A model generated the notes under the pieces. That model did no database searches and was not told the origin of the DNA. It worked only from the letters and a program-made list of their open reading frames with translations. A program made the position numbers and the translations under genes. From Chara braunii (taxonomy: Eukaryota > Streptophyta > Charophyceae > Charales > Characeae), in contig BFEA01000083.1 in the NCBI GenBank assembly GCA_003427395.1, forward strand, positions 2,790,426-2,810,504: a stretch of 20,079 bases of DNA, read 5' to 3'. The first letter of the stretch is position 1. Every line of letters starts with the position of its first letter. Shown here piece after piece: positions 9,124 to 18,117 of this stretch.

Positions 9124-11246
9124 TAACTCATAGTAGGTAATGCCTGTCGGGGCCTAGTTCCAGAGAAGGGGTCGGGCCCGTGCACAACAATATTGAAAGA
9201 AGTGGCATTAGGACGTTGTGGCGGAAAGTTGGAAACTATGGCGACATTATCAAGGTTACTGCTGTCGGACTTCAGAAGGAGGCCGCAGTGGCATCGATCG
9301 GGTAGCATAAGAGCCGATAGAGTCGCTTAGTAACGATTTTCTGTTGAGAAGTTCCTGTCCCAAGGACAAGGGTCGCGGGCCAGTCGACTACGGGCGCTAA
9401 TAGAAGGAGGGTGTCTGAGTCCGGATAGGAAACCGCGTCAGGGGTGTTTCAAGGTTAGAGATGGTGAGGAGGCAGGTGAAGCGCAGCGAGAGGTTTGCAG
9501 CGCACGCGCTTCTCGATGAGATTAAGCGGGGAAAGAGGTGAGCCTGGGGTATTGATGCCGACCGAATCCAGATATGGAGTTAGTTTTAGCGGAAGGATAG
9601 CGTACGGGGAGTTAGCGGAGGAAGTACTGCCCGAAGTGATGGCGGAGGTGAGAGAAACGAGCGAGGCACGATGAAAAGGAGGTAGCGTGCGTGGTCTTGG
9701 ATGAAATTGGCTACGTAAAGACTCGAATCGGGGATTTTAAGGGCGGGCGACCCCAAATTTGTAGTCACTTATGTGCGAGGATTAGTAGATTAAAAACTAG
9801 TTGAAAGGAATGATGAGCGGGGGACATGACCAAGTGGATGCGAAAGGGGGTGGAAAGTAGAAACCTTGCGTGAATCTTGAGAGAACCAAGCGACAAGAGA
9901 GTAGATAGAGGTTTTGGCGGGCGGCGAGTTGTTTGGTGATGATGAGTTCGGGTCTAAGGTTGTGATTTAGGAGGTATCCGCCGTTTGGAATGCGCAGTTA
10001 TGGTGAAGAAAAGCCGCGGAGGAAACTAGGAAGAATGGCATGAACCAGACCAAGTAATCGGCTCGATACATAAAAAGGAAACAACGAGCAACGAGAATAA
10101 GAGGTAAGGAGAAAGAAAAGTTGAGGTAGGGAAAATACGAGTTGTGTATGAAGACCCGGTAGTCGTGTGTCGAGAAGACACTAACATAATGATGTACTCC
10201 CTCCGATCTAGCGAGAGATCCGTTATGGCTTCTCCCTCCTGCTAAAAGGAGGGGTGTCTTTCTTCCACGGGTCTGTGCATGACGACACTTAAGAGTGATG
10301 GTTCCGTAGTACCTACGCTCACCAGGAGTTCGTTCCAGTTGTATCGTTTTCTCCGGCGGCATATTCATTTCGGCAATTCTCATCCGTTTGATCAGAGAGC
10401 GAGATCCAGGGGACCAAAGACTTCCTGTTCACCTGAAGCGCTGCTTATCGTAATGAATGGAGTAACAAAGGGATCAGGTGTGAGGGAACGGCTTATGTGT
10501 TAGGCTGTACATCGTCGCTCGATCGTCGGGCTGAGAGAGAAGGGAGGAGAGTTGCGAACTGAGCACTTACTTGTTAGGTGGTGTGCTGCTCGTCCTTTCA
10601 CATGGAGTAGCAGGAAAGCGGGCTTCAAGGCTGCAAATTCATTTGTTGGTCGATATATTGCTCGTTCCACCTGCAGGCGTACGAAGGGAGCCCAGTCGTA
10701 AGAGCGCGGGTTTAGCTGTTGGCTGATGGGCTATCTACCGTGCCGACGGAGCTAGACGGAGGCAAGCCGCGAGGTTGCGAGCCCGACCATAGTCAATGCA
10801 CTTAGGTTCGAGAACAACGGAGGTGGTTGGGTTTTGTTGAAGGAGGCGGAGAAGCAGAGCACGAAGTTGGGTACACGATGGTTGATAAGTTCGGGATCTG
10901 CATGTATCTGCATTGCTGGTGTAGACCTTAGACTTTGGTATTGATGAGACTGTGCTGTGTTGCACACTTTTGTGAGTTACTGTACGGGCGCTGTGCATTG
11001 CTGTGTTTCGCTCGTAGTACACACTGAACATATTGACGGGTTACCGACTGTATACATCTACATAATCGTTGGTGCACAACATGTGCGACAGCCGTGGTAA
11101 CTGCAGATTCGTCTGTTGACTAGAGTATCGTTTGCTCTACTAAGGTGAACTAGCTACGGGCTACAGCAAGAGAGTAAAAGTGGAGGTACTTGCCCGGCAA
11201 GGCAGGAGCTACGGAAAGTTTGAGTTCGTTGAGAGGGAGGAGGTAT
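9124..11246. other. Purine-rich decayed interior with no recognisable gene
   Basis: The plus strand is G/A-rich, notably at 9420-9700 and 9830-10150, with short forward frames (for example an ATG-TGA frame of 39 codons at 9554-9673 rich in Glu/Val/Ala). Several look like fragments of an old coding sequence. I cannot assign any to gag, protease, reverse transcriptase, RNase H or integrase. The stretch ends in GAGAGGGAGGAGG (11231-11243) just before the second long repeat, in polypurine-tract position for an LTR element. That reading is inference. Confidence 0.45.
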
Positions 11247-11589
11247 TGTTGTGATTGGGAGGACCATCAAAAAGGCAACGTGAGTCGTTTTGACTCCGAC
11301 TAACTAAGTTGTTGCGCGTTTGGCCGCCATTGAAGGGCCCTCAGGCGACTGAAGATTACGAGGCCCTCTCCTGCGAGTTGAGTCAGTCCCTCTCTTGTAC
11401 CTCGAGAGACTGAAACCTTTTTTCTGCCCTTCTAGTCCAGTTGTGAGAGGAAGGCGGCAGGCGGGATTGCAACCCGTAGGACGGCAGCAAGACTATGTGG
11501 GGAGTTAGCCCACCGATTGCGGGAGCTCTGCTGGAACTCAGGAGGAGTTCTGGAGGCAGAGAACTGAGAGGTAACCATTGCTTTCCTTC

Positions 11590-11595
11590 TATAAA
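11590..11595 (+). promoter_or_regulatory. TATA-like box in repeat copy B
   Basis: TATAAA in the context TTCTATAAACCC is the positional equivalent of 2735-2740 in copy A. It lies ~220 bases before the first hairpin of array B. Confidence 0.35.
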
Positions 11596-11815
11596 CCCTG
11601 TGATAACCCTTAACTGCATTCCTTGCTATGTTTTGACTGAGTATATTGTATGCATCCGTACTTTAACTTTCAGTTTGACTTTCATGACACAAGTCAGACT
11701 AAGTTAAGGAACGTATGTGTAATGTCAGTTTCACTTTTATTGTTTGGCTGAAAGCAGATTGTGGGATTGCATTTAGAGGGGAAGGATGGGAGGAAGGTTA
11801 TATTGTCTGTGTTTA

Positions 11816-12545
11816 ACTGGGTCAACCGAAGGCTGGGAGAGTCTCCATAAGTTTGGAGGACCCAGTGCTATGTTTATTTTGGATTGCCTAAAGGACCAGA
11901 CAGGTTCCCATAAGTTTGGGTGGTCTGGTTGCTTTGACTTGCGAAGGCTGAATGTGAGGGACCAACCATTTTTCCATAAGTTTGGATGGCTTCGTCGCCT
12001 TTTTTCTTTGGGATTTTCCATATATTTATTTGGTTTTTGAAGGAGGGTTGAGCATTTTTCCATAAGTTTGGATGACTCTGACCCTCTTTGTTTCATTCTG
12101 ATGGATGATTTTGGCGACAGACCGGACAAGTTCCTATAAGTTTGGGAGGTATGGTCTGAAGCCACGCACATGCTATAATTAAAAGGTAAAACTTGTTTAT
12201 ATTTGATATTATATTACTTATGAATAGGCTAGTCAGACATTTTTCCATAAGTTTGGATGGTCTGACTATAGCTTATCATAAGTGAAGAGAGTATTAATTA
12301 AGAATAAACATGTGGTAAGAAGAGGCAGGCTGGACCTCGAACTAAGTTGATCGGTCTAGTCATATGCTACCTTATAAAACTAAGGACAAACAATTATACA
12401 TAATTTGGATACTTAAACAACTCAGGGCGACTAGGGTGGCCTAGTCATGTGCCCAAAGAAGAGAAAAGTTGTTGTGCCCCGTGTTTTAAGTTGTGTATAT
12501 TCTGGCCGAGTTAGGCAAGTTCCCATAAGTTTAGGTGACCTAACT
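11816..12545 (+). ncRNA. Hairpin array B: 7 stem-loops with a conserved loop
   Basis: Seven loops of CC(T)ATAAGTTT(G/A)G(G) have pairing arms. They are: 11816-11866 (ACTGGGTC/GACCCAGT, plus inner CTCC/GGAG); 11895-11929 (ACCAGAC/GTCTGGT, plus inner CCC/GGG); 11964-11992 (weak, CCAT/ATGG); 12043-12086 (GAGGGT/ACCCTC plus GAG/CTC); 12118-12158 (CAGACC/GGTCTG); 12230-12268 (TAGTCAGAC/GTCTGACTA, 9 bp perfect); 12509-12545 (AGTTAGG/CCTAACT). Several correspond to hairpins of array A whose arms changed on both sides. Function is unknown. Confidence 0.65.
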
Positions 12546-12864
12546 TTATGCCATATGTAAGCTGGGCATAAGGGCATAAATCATTGCAAGACTACGAACT
12601 ATTGTTTGACAAGGTTGACTTTGGGATGGTGAAAGTACTTACCTTTGTGGGTTGGTCTGCATGAGACTGGGTGCAACTACTACTTAGTTTGAGTTTCAGT
12701 TGATAGGTAGTTGCTTTAGTTGCTCACCACGTGCTAGAGTCATAGGAGTTAGTTTCAATTCCTGTTTTTTCTAGGCTAAGTTTTTTTTTTTACTTAGGTC
12801 AATTTCTGCATTTTCTGGGATTTTTTATTTATACTTGTTCTTGTATAAATCTTGGAATAACACT

Positions 12865-13387
12865 TTCTCTACGGGAAGCGCTGCTGAAATTTCTACAAAA
12901 CCAGGGAGTTAGTCAGATTTTGTCTTTTTCAAGGTCCAACTTTTCTGACTTTTTGGCTTAGTAAAAATCTGGAACACCTTACTTTCTAAAGGGAGTGTTG
13001 CCCAAATTTTTGCTAATTCAGGGAGTTAGACAAAATTGGACCTTGAGAAGTCAAAGTCATTTTTTTTTCTTCTGAACTTAGTTTTTGTATAAATCTTAGA
13101 ATAGCATTTTCTCAACGGGAAGCGCCGCCGAAATTTCTACAAACCTAAGAAGTTAGTTAAATTTTGTCTTAAATGAACTCAGGTTTTGCTTATGAGTTTA
13201 TACCTGACTTAGTAAAGATTTAGAAAGGCATCCTTTCTAAAGAAAGTGTTGCCCAATTTTTTACTGATTCAGGGAGTTAGACAAAATTTGACTTTCCAAA
13301 ATTCGAGATTGTGTTTTTTATATATTTGAGTTATTATAAATTCAGTGAAGGCACTTTTCCTACGGGAAACACTGCCGAAATTTTCTT
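12865..13387. repeat. ~122-bp tandem repeat, 5 units alternating a-b-a-b-a
   Basis: Motif starts are near 12865, 12983, 13106, 13233 and 13355. Type a carries CGGGAAGCGC(T/C)GCCGAAATTT-like sequence and type b carries GGGAGTGTTGCCCAAATTTTT-like sequence. Units are separated by T-rich spacers with GGAGTTAG. It is longer than the matching 3-unit array of copy A by one two-unit block. Confidence 0.8.
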
Positions 13388-13952
13388 AGTTTAAAGGAGT
13401 CAAATTACATTTTGACAGGTAGCAATTCTGGTAATCCACCCTCAATAGGGGAAATGTTGCTATAGGCCTGCTTTGCGTTGGGCACTAGCTTAGAGGCAAG
13501 CACAGGCTTAGCTTGTAGAAGGGTCTTGGGTGAGAATGTGTTATGGAGCTGTATTCTCCATACACTTATGATTTTAGCTTGGGGATTGACTTGTTTTGTG
13601 CTACAGGTCCTTTTGATCATCGGTTCAGGATTTGGAATAAGCTCAGCTTCATCCTACAAGGATCACCTTCTGTTATTACTGATAACAGGTTGGTTCCCCA
13701 TTCGTCAGTCTACGACTCAACTCCAATTCATCCTCGATGCTCAACCTAAAAGGCTTTAGCCCTAGTGATTTTTATTGTTTTATTAAGGTTTTCACCCGGA
13801 CTTTTATTGCGTGGGGTTTGCATGGCTAAAGCGAGGGGTCTGAGGATAGAGGTTGGTTGAAGTTGACAACCTGTAGTGCGTTGACTTTTTGTTGATTCTT
13901 TGATGTGATTGCAAGTATGTTCTGTGGTTCGGATTTTCGATTTGACTGTCTG

Positions 13953-14010
13953 CGATCACACACATATATATGGCTGTGAGGAGTCTCACTGTGATTGTGA
14001 GAAGTGATCG
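13953..14010 (+). other. Nested inverted repeats, copy B
   Basis: CGATCAC (13953-13959) pairs with GTGATCG (14004-14010), and the inner arms TCTCAC/GTGAGA (13984-13989 and 13997-14002) pair. In copy A the 7th outer pair is T-G, which still pairs as a wobble in RNA. Confidence 0.5.
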
Positions 14011-14173
14011 TCACATACTTATTCCCCCTTACATGTATATATGTATGTATGTACCTATGTTGAGTGTTCGTGTGGCCTGAGAGGGTCCACGCCTAAGGGC
14101 TTAATTGAAGGTTGAGATTGAGAAAGGGAGGAAAAACCCTCCATTGGTTGTATACTTTTTAAAGATTTCTTAG

Positions 14174-14218
14174 TTGGACGTTGGTGTTGGGCCTGGATTC
14201 GAGATCCTCGTCCAAGAC
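14174..14218 (+). other. Stem-loop with nested inner hairpin
   Basis: TTGGACG and CGTCCAA form a 7-bp stem enclosing GGAT/ATCC around a TCGAG loop. Copy A (about 5302-5346) has TCGGACG/TGTCCAG and GGAT/GTCC, which mostly still pair as Watson-Crick or G-U. The inner GGATTCGAGATCC vaguely resembles a pol III B box, but no tRNA cloverleaf forms. Confidence 0.35.
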
Positions 14219-14350
14219 ATCCCAAACCCTTGACTCTGCATGGAAGGGATCTCCTCCCACACAGAGCCTATTTGCTCTACCTGCTGCGACACTCAACCTA
14301 AAGGCAGAAGGTGCCGAGGCGGCCGCACGGCTATTCCTTCAACCGTGCAA

Positions 14351-14378
14351 TATCGTGAAGGGGGAAACCTTCACGATA
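14351..14378 (+). other. Perfect 11-bp hairpin, copy B
   Basis: TATCGTGAAGG (14351-14361) and CCTTCACGATA (14368-14378) flank a GGGAAA loop. The following sequence is not a T-run, so it does not look like a terminator. A perfect GTACTA/TAGTAC palindrome follows near 14443-14456. Confidence 0.55.
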
Positions 14379-15131
14379 CTTCGAGTCTGACAGTTGAGTG
14401 TCATAAGCGGTACTCGGATCCACGAGGGACCGCTTGGTTATGGGTACTACATAGTACGCCATTGCTGCGACTGCCTGCGTATTCATGCATTGCTAGTCGA
14501 TATGAGAAGACCCTGCGCCGCTCGGTTTTATACTAAGTCTCGCGCGCGACGCCTATCCGATCCCTACGTCGGAGAGTTATGGGTTGGCTACCGAGGGACT
14601 AGGAGCGTTGTCGCGTTGTTTGTTTTGTATCATTTCATGTACATGTATGTATGCATGTTTCTATTTTTATGTTCTTTAGATTGGTGTATGAGTGGCGTGT
14701 GGGATGCGTCCTCGTCGACCGGCGACGAGTCGGACTTGGGACCTCAGCCCCCCAAGATATCGGTTCACGTACGGGTTCGATAGAGGCGTATTACCATGCG
14801 TACCCCCTATGCTACAGCAAACGAGAAACGTCCTCGACTGGTCCACCTCTGCGATTGCATCTGATTAACTTTCGTACTGTGGACTGGTAGCTCGGCGGGG
14901 ATACGCCCACCGAAGGGATGTGACAGCTCCCGTAAGGTGGAGGTAAGTCGTGCCTCGCGTAGGCTCTATCCCGTCGTAGGGGCTCACGTGAGGTATGGAT
15001 GGCGCACTCGATCGGAGCAGCTTGCGAAAGCTCCATATGCATTTGCTATAAGGATCTAGACCAACTCCTGCATGATGCGGCAGGGAGGGTCCCGTGTTGC
15101 CTTGTGCAGTGTCAGATCGATGCGCTCGACA

Positions 15132-15801
15132 GCGATTACTTGCGTTTGCTTGCATTTCCGAGTCGATATGAGTTAGCTCTGCGTCCGCGTGGTTTTATAC
15201 TAAGTTTCGCGCGCGTCGCCTATCTGATTTCCGTGTCGGAGGGTTATGGGATGACTACTGAGGGACTAGGAGTGTTGTCGCGTTGTTTGTTTTGTGTTGT
15301 TCTGTATATGTATGTGTATGTGTGTTTTATTTTTTTTATGTTCTTTAGAGTGGTGTGCGCGTGGCGTGTAGCATGCGTCCTAGTCGACTGGCGACGAGTC
15401 GCGCTTGGGACCTCAGCCCCCCCGAGATGGTGGTTCGCGTGCAGGTTCGATAGAGGCGTAATACCGCACGTACCCCCTATGCTACAGCGAACGAGAAACG
15501 CCCTCAGTTAGTCCACCTCTGTGATTGCAGCTGATTAACTTTCGAACTGTGGACTGGTAGCTTGGCACGGATACGCCCACCGAAGGGAGGTGACAACTCC
15601 CGTAAGGTGGAGGCAAGTCGTGCCTCGTGCAGGCCCTATCCTGTCGTAGGGGCTTACGAGAGGTATGGCTGGCACACTCGGATGGAGTGGCTTGCGGAAG
15701 CTCCATACGCATTTGTGACGAGGATCAAAACCAACTCCTTCCTGATGCGGTCGGGAGAGTCCCGCACTGCCTTGTGTGGTGTCGGACTGATGCGCTCGAC
15801 A
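15132..15801 (+). repeat. Tandem duplicate of the terminal ~665-bp module
   Basis: The end of copy B (...CTCGACA) is followed without spacer by GCGATTACTTGCGT, which matches GCGACTGCCTGCGT at 14467 in copy B. The match continues collinearly to a second GATGCGCTCGACA ending at 15801. The two tandem modules differ at many positions, so the duplication is not recent. If the module were itself an LTR this would be two LTRs side by side; otherwise it is a partial duplication of a long LTR. Confidence 0.8.
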
Positions 15802-15859
15802 ATGGGCAACAATTTCCGGTACCTCTGACCTTTCGAGGCCCAACCTGTCCTTACCGTTT

Positions 15860-15928
15860 TATAGGCTTTGGTGTCATATAGGCTCTGACGTCTAATAGAC
15901 CCTGGTGTCTTATGGGCCCTGACGTGCA
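15860..15928. repeat. ~18-bp tandem repeat, 4 copies
   Basis: The units are TATAGGCTTTGGTGTCA, TATAGGCTCTGACGTCTA, ATAGACCCTGGTGTCT and TATGGGCCCTGACGTGCA. GGTGTC and GACGT alternate, so a 36-bp dimer may be the real unit. It lies ~100 bases upstream of a TATA box; TGACGT is also a bZIP-type core, but function is not shown. Confidence 0.65.
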
Positions 15929-16023
15929 ATATGCAAATATCTGCCGAATCGAAAGGCCCTCTTGGCACCCTCCTTCATCCCGACGCGAGGCCTACTGTTG
16001 GAGAGTACCTCTGGGCGGAAAAG

Positions 16024-16030
16024 TATAAAA
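16024..16030 (+). promoter_or_regulatory. TATA box
   Basis: TATAAAA in the context AAGTATAAAAGGCG is a close match to the plant consensus. A start site would be expected near 16055-16060, where the duplicated leader sequence begins. The next protein-coding relic on this strand starts at 17537, so the leader would be long or spliced (an AAAG|GTGAG donor-like site is at about 16290). It could instead be an LTR promoter. Confidence 0.5.
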
Positions 16031-16055
16031 GGCGTTGCCGCCCTCGTGTTATCCG

Positions 16056-16527
16056 TTCTGTTGTTTGACAGCTCTACAAGTCAAGTCTCGCTATCGCTAC
16101 CGCGCGCGTTTTGATATCTTGTCTTCTCCCACCACCTCCTTCCGCCATAGCCGATTCGCTCTTCGTAGCACGATTTCCATTCACCAAAGTCGGTTCGCTC
16201 TTCGTAGTTCGATTTCCCTCCGCCATAGCTGGTTCGCTCGTCGTACATCCATATCCATCCGACTGTGGTCGTTCGCGCAACGCACGATAAAGGTGAGATG
16301 CTATTTCAGTTGTCCTAATCTGTGTCTGATATCCGAACAGATTCCCAGAACGTCGCAGTGTCGCATGTTGATCCTGGAATCAATTCAAGGTTTTGTTGTT
16401 TCGAAGCTCCACATGTCAAGTCGAACTATCACCACCACTCGCGTTTCGATATTTTTTTTTCACCCTTCACCTCCGTCCGCCATAGCCGACCCGCGCTTCG
16501 TAGCTCGATTCCTTTCGCAATAGCTGA
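16056..16527 (+). repeat. Direct repeat pair containing 39-bp tandem units
   Basis: A segment beginning TTCTGTTGTTT...CTACAAGTCAAG (16056 onward) recurs beginning TTTTGTTGTTT...ACATGTCAAG (16391 onward), with the same order of landmarks (GCGTTT(T)GATAT, CCGCCATAGCCGA, CTTCGTAGC(A/T)CGATT). The first copy contains four 39-bp units at 16140-16178, 16179-16217, 16218-16256 and 16257-16288, each with a TTCGCTCTTCGTAG-like core. Thirty-nine bases is 13 codons and one frame reads through as a 13-residue Arg/Ser/Phe repeat, but that frame lacks an ATG start and continues into divergent sequence, so coding is doubtful. Confidence 0.7.
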
Positions 16528-16558
16528 ACCTGCACACTATAAAGTTGTCATGATATTG

Positions 16559-16561
<3 letters not shown>

Positions 16562-16652
<91 letters not shown>
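16562..16652. repeat. Compound (AT)n(GA)n microsatellite
   Basis: AT dinucleotides run from 16562 to about 16614 and switch directly to GA up to 16652. Confidence 0.97.
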
Positions 16653-16654
<2 letters not shown>

Positions 16655-16660
16655 ATTTTA

Positions 16661-16895
16661 TACTCGTCAATGCCCATGTTGAACCCCTAATCAATACCCG
16701 GTTTTTGTTGAACCCCGAATCAATTCCCGGTCTTCGTTCACCTGTCCCTTATGAGGTCGCCGACCTGACATACATACATATATATATATGTATTTATATA
16801 TATATAGGTACTCGTCCATGCCGCTTCTAGAAGACCGAATCAATTCGCAGTTTTTGTTCATCTATCCTAGTGAGGTCGCAGTTTGCGACCTATAG
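16661..16895. repeat. Direct repeat pair with AT microsatellite between
   Basis: TACTCGTCAATGCC (16661) and TACTCGTCCATGCC (16808) each begin a segment with GAATCAATTC(C/G)C(G/A)GT, a TTCGTTCA or TTGTTCA segment, and ATGAGGTCGC or GTGAGGTCGC. Both follow an AT microsatellite, which suggests a duplicated block of ~147 bp. Shorter internal repeats of the 'gttgaacccc(t/g)aatcaat' type are also present. Confidence 0.65.
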
Positions 16896-16961
16896 TGCTG
16901 AAGGAGTTTCGCAGTTTCCCCAAGAGAAGACCCCTCTTTCTTGAAAGTCGGTTCTTTTTTT

Positions 16962-17442
16962 CCAGATCTGCGAGTTAGTTCGCACTTTATGACCTACACT
17001 GCTGGAGGAGTTGTTGCCCTCCGTATCCAGAACTCCGAGTTAGTTCTCACTTTCCCCAAGATAAGTCGCCTCTTTCTTAAACGTGAGTTCCTCATATCCA
17101 GAACTGCGAGTTGGAATTGTTGTCTTGTCTCCAGAACTGCGAGTTAGTTCGCACTTGTCGATACCCATGCGTTACTTATTGTAAAGGTCTTCATTTCCAC
17201 AACTCCGAGTTAGTTCGCACTTTCCCCGAGATGAACCTCCTCTTTCTTCATTTCCCGGACCGCGAGTTGGTTCGCACTCTGTCCGAGGAATTGTTATCTT
17301 TCCTCCCAACCGACTCTGCCAGAGGAGTATTGTCTTTCCTCCCCCATTACCCAATTGTTGTGACTTCGTGTGCATTTCAAAAAGCCGTCTGGTACGCCGT
17401 TTTGGTCCTTCATTTCCACAACTCCGAGTTAGTTCGCACTTT
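16962..17442 (+). repeat. Dispersed ~26-bp motif, 7 copies
   Basis: A motif close to CCA(G/C)AACT(C/G)CGAGTTAG followed by TTCGCACTT occurs at 16962-16987, 17026-17053, 17098-17116 (partial), 17131-17156, 17197-17223, 17254-17280 and 17416-17442. It is often followed by TCCCC(A/G)AGAT(A/G)A and 'cctctttctt'. The motif core is better conserved than the spacers. It ends ~95 bases before the start codon at 17537, so it could be a promoter or leader element, or simply minisatellite decay. Confidence 0.75.
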
Positions 17443-17492
17443 GCTGCCGTACTCTTAGGAAAACCTCGTGGCTTTCCTCCCGGTCATCCGAT

Positions 17493-17531
17493 TTAGTCTA
17501 GGGGGTTGGGCATATTAGTCTAGGGTTGGGC
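17493..17531. repeat. Short tandem repeat next to the start codon
   Basis: TTAGTCTAGGGGGTTGGGCA (17493-17512) is repeated as TTAGTCTAGGGTTGGGC (17515-17531), five bases before the ATG. Confidence 0.7.
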
Positions 17532-17536
17532 GTAAA

Positions 17537-18067
17537 ATGGCGTCCGCGAAGAATACATCTACAAGCGCTGGGGCGTCTGCCTCCGAGGAGGGACGAAGTC
17601 TTCCTCAATCTCCTCCTCAATATTTTCATTCGAAGGATGAACAATGGTTTTTGGACTTTGTTGTTGAAAGGAACCTTGTTGGGCCAGTTGTTTTCATGCG
17701 GCACGCTGCCTTTCCGGACGCTAAGGGAGCAGACTACGTTCATCCTGTCGGTACCATCCTTTCGTCCCAGAAACAGTCTGGAGGCTTGCTCAAGCTGCAG
17801 ACTAACATTTTCTACGACATGTGCAGACTACCTTACAAAGGTGTCAAGGGTGTGATGGTTTCTATTAAGAATTTCGCGGGGTACGACTCGAACATGCTTC
17901 GCTGCCGTCACTTCAAAGGGCTTTACGATGGCAAAAGCAGGCATCTTCCACCTCCAGTGGAATATCTCGATCTTGCGCTGAAGGTGTCAAAAGAGCGTCC
18001 GATTCTTCTGCGAGATTACGTTTTCCAACTTCTACCAGCCCCTGAGGGGTGGTCCGACTTAGCTTAA
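17537..18067 (+). CDS. N-terminal part of a charophyte-type hypothetical protein
   Basis: This is a 176-codon frame. The ATG has a good eukaryotic context (AAAATGG). Residues 1-25 are Ser/Ala/Thr-rich and probably disordered. Residues ~28-175 look globular, with an aromatic/acidic segment (DEQWFLDFVV at ~34-43), LPYKGVKGV (~98-106) and a Leu/Pro-rich end (RDYVFQLLPAPEGW at ~159-172). It ends in TAA at 18065-18067. The same frame then stays open and protein-like from 18068 to 18199, including the segment KVGHESIIYGTEGQGTR, so the TAA looks like a lesion rather than a true end. I know no function for this domain. Confidence 0.7.
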   Translation: MASAKNTSTSAGASASEEGRSLPQSPPQYFHSKDEQWFLDFVVERNLVGPVVFMRHAAFPDAKGADYVHPVGTILSSQKQSGGLLKLQTNIFYDMCRLPYKGVKGVMVSIKNFAGYDSNMLRCRHFKGLYDGKSRHLPPPVEYLDLALKVSKERPILLRDYVFQLLPAPEGWSDLA

Positions 18068-18117
18068 GAAAACCCTATGACGAAAGTGGGGCACGAGAGT
18101 ATCATTTACGGCACTGA

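Larger units (their letters stand above)
11247..15131 (+). repeat. Long direct repeat copy B (putative second LTR)
   Basis: This copy is collinear with 2375-6257 and in the same orientation. It starts TGTTGTGATTGGG after a purine-rich tract and ends GATGCGCTCGACA. Relative to copy A it has fewer CCATAAGTTT hairpins (7 against 11), two more ~122-bp units, and different microsatellite lengths around 5160-5200/14030-14060. Its end abuts a tandem duplicate of its last ~665 bp. If A and B are an LTR pair, the whole element is ~12.8 kb and belongs to the class with unusually long LTRs. Confidence 0.7.

Noticed and set aside
9967-10503. Reverse 138-codon frame with hydrophobic stretches, and a forward 74-codon frame
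   Set aside because: The plus strand here is purine-rich, which yields Phe/Leu/Ser-rich antisense frames automatically. No motif was found.
14750-14800. GGTTCGA-type pol III B box in the module, suggesting a tRNA or SINE
   Set aside because: No cloverleaf, no properly spaced A box and no T-run terminator; the box is not kept in all copies.
16035-16523. 162-codon frame across the 39-bp repeats
   Set aside because: It has no ATG at its start. The repeat period being a multiple of three keeps it open, and the duplicated block downstream reads in another frame.
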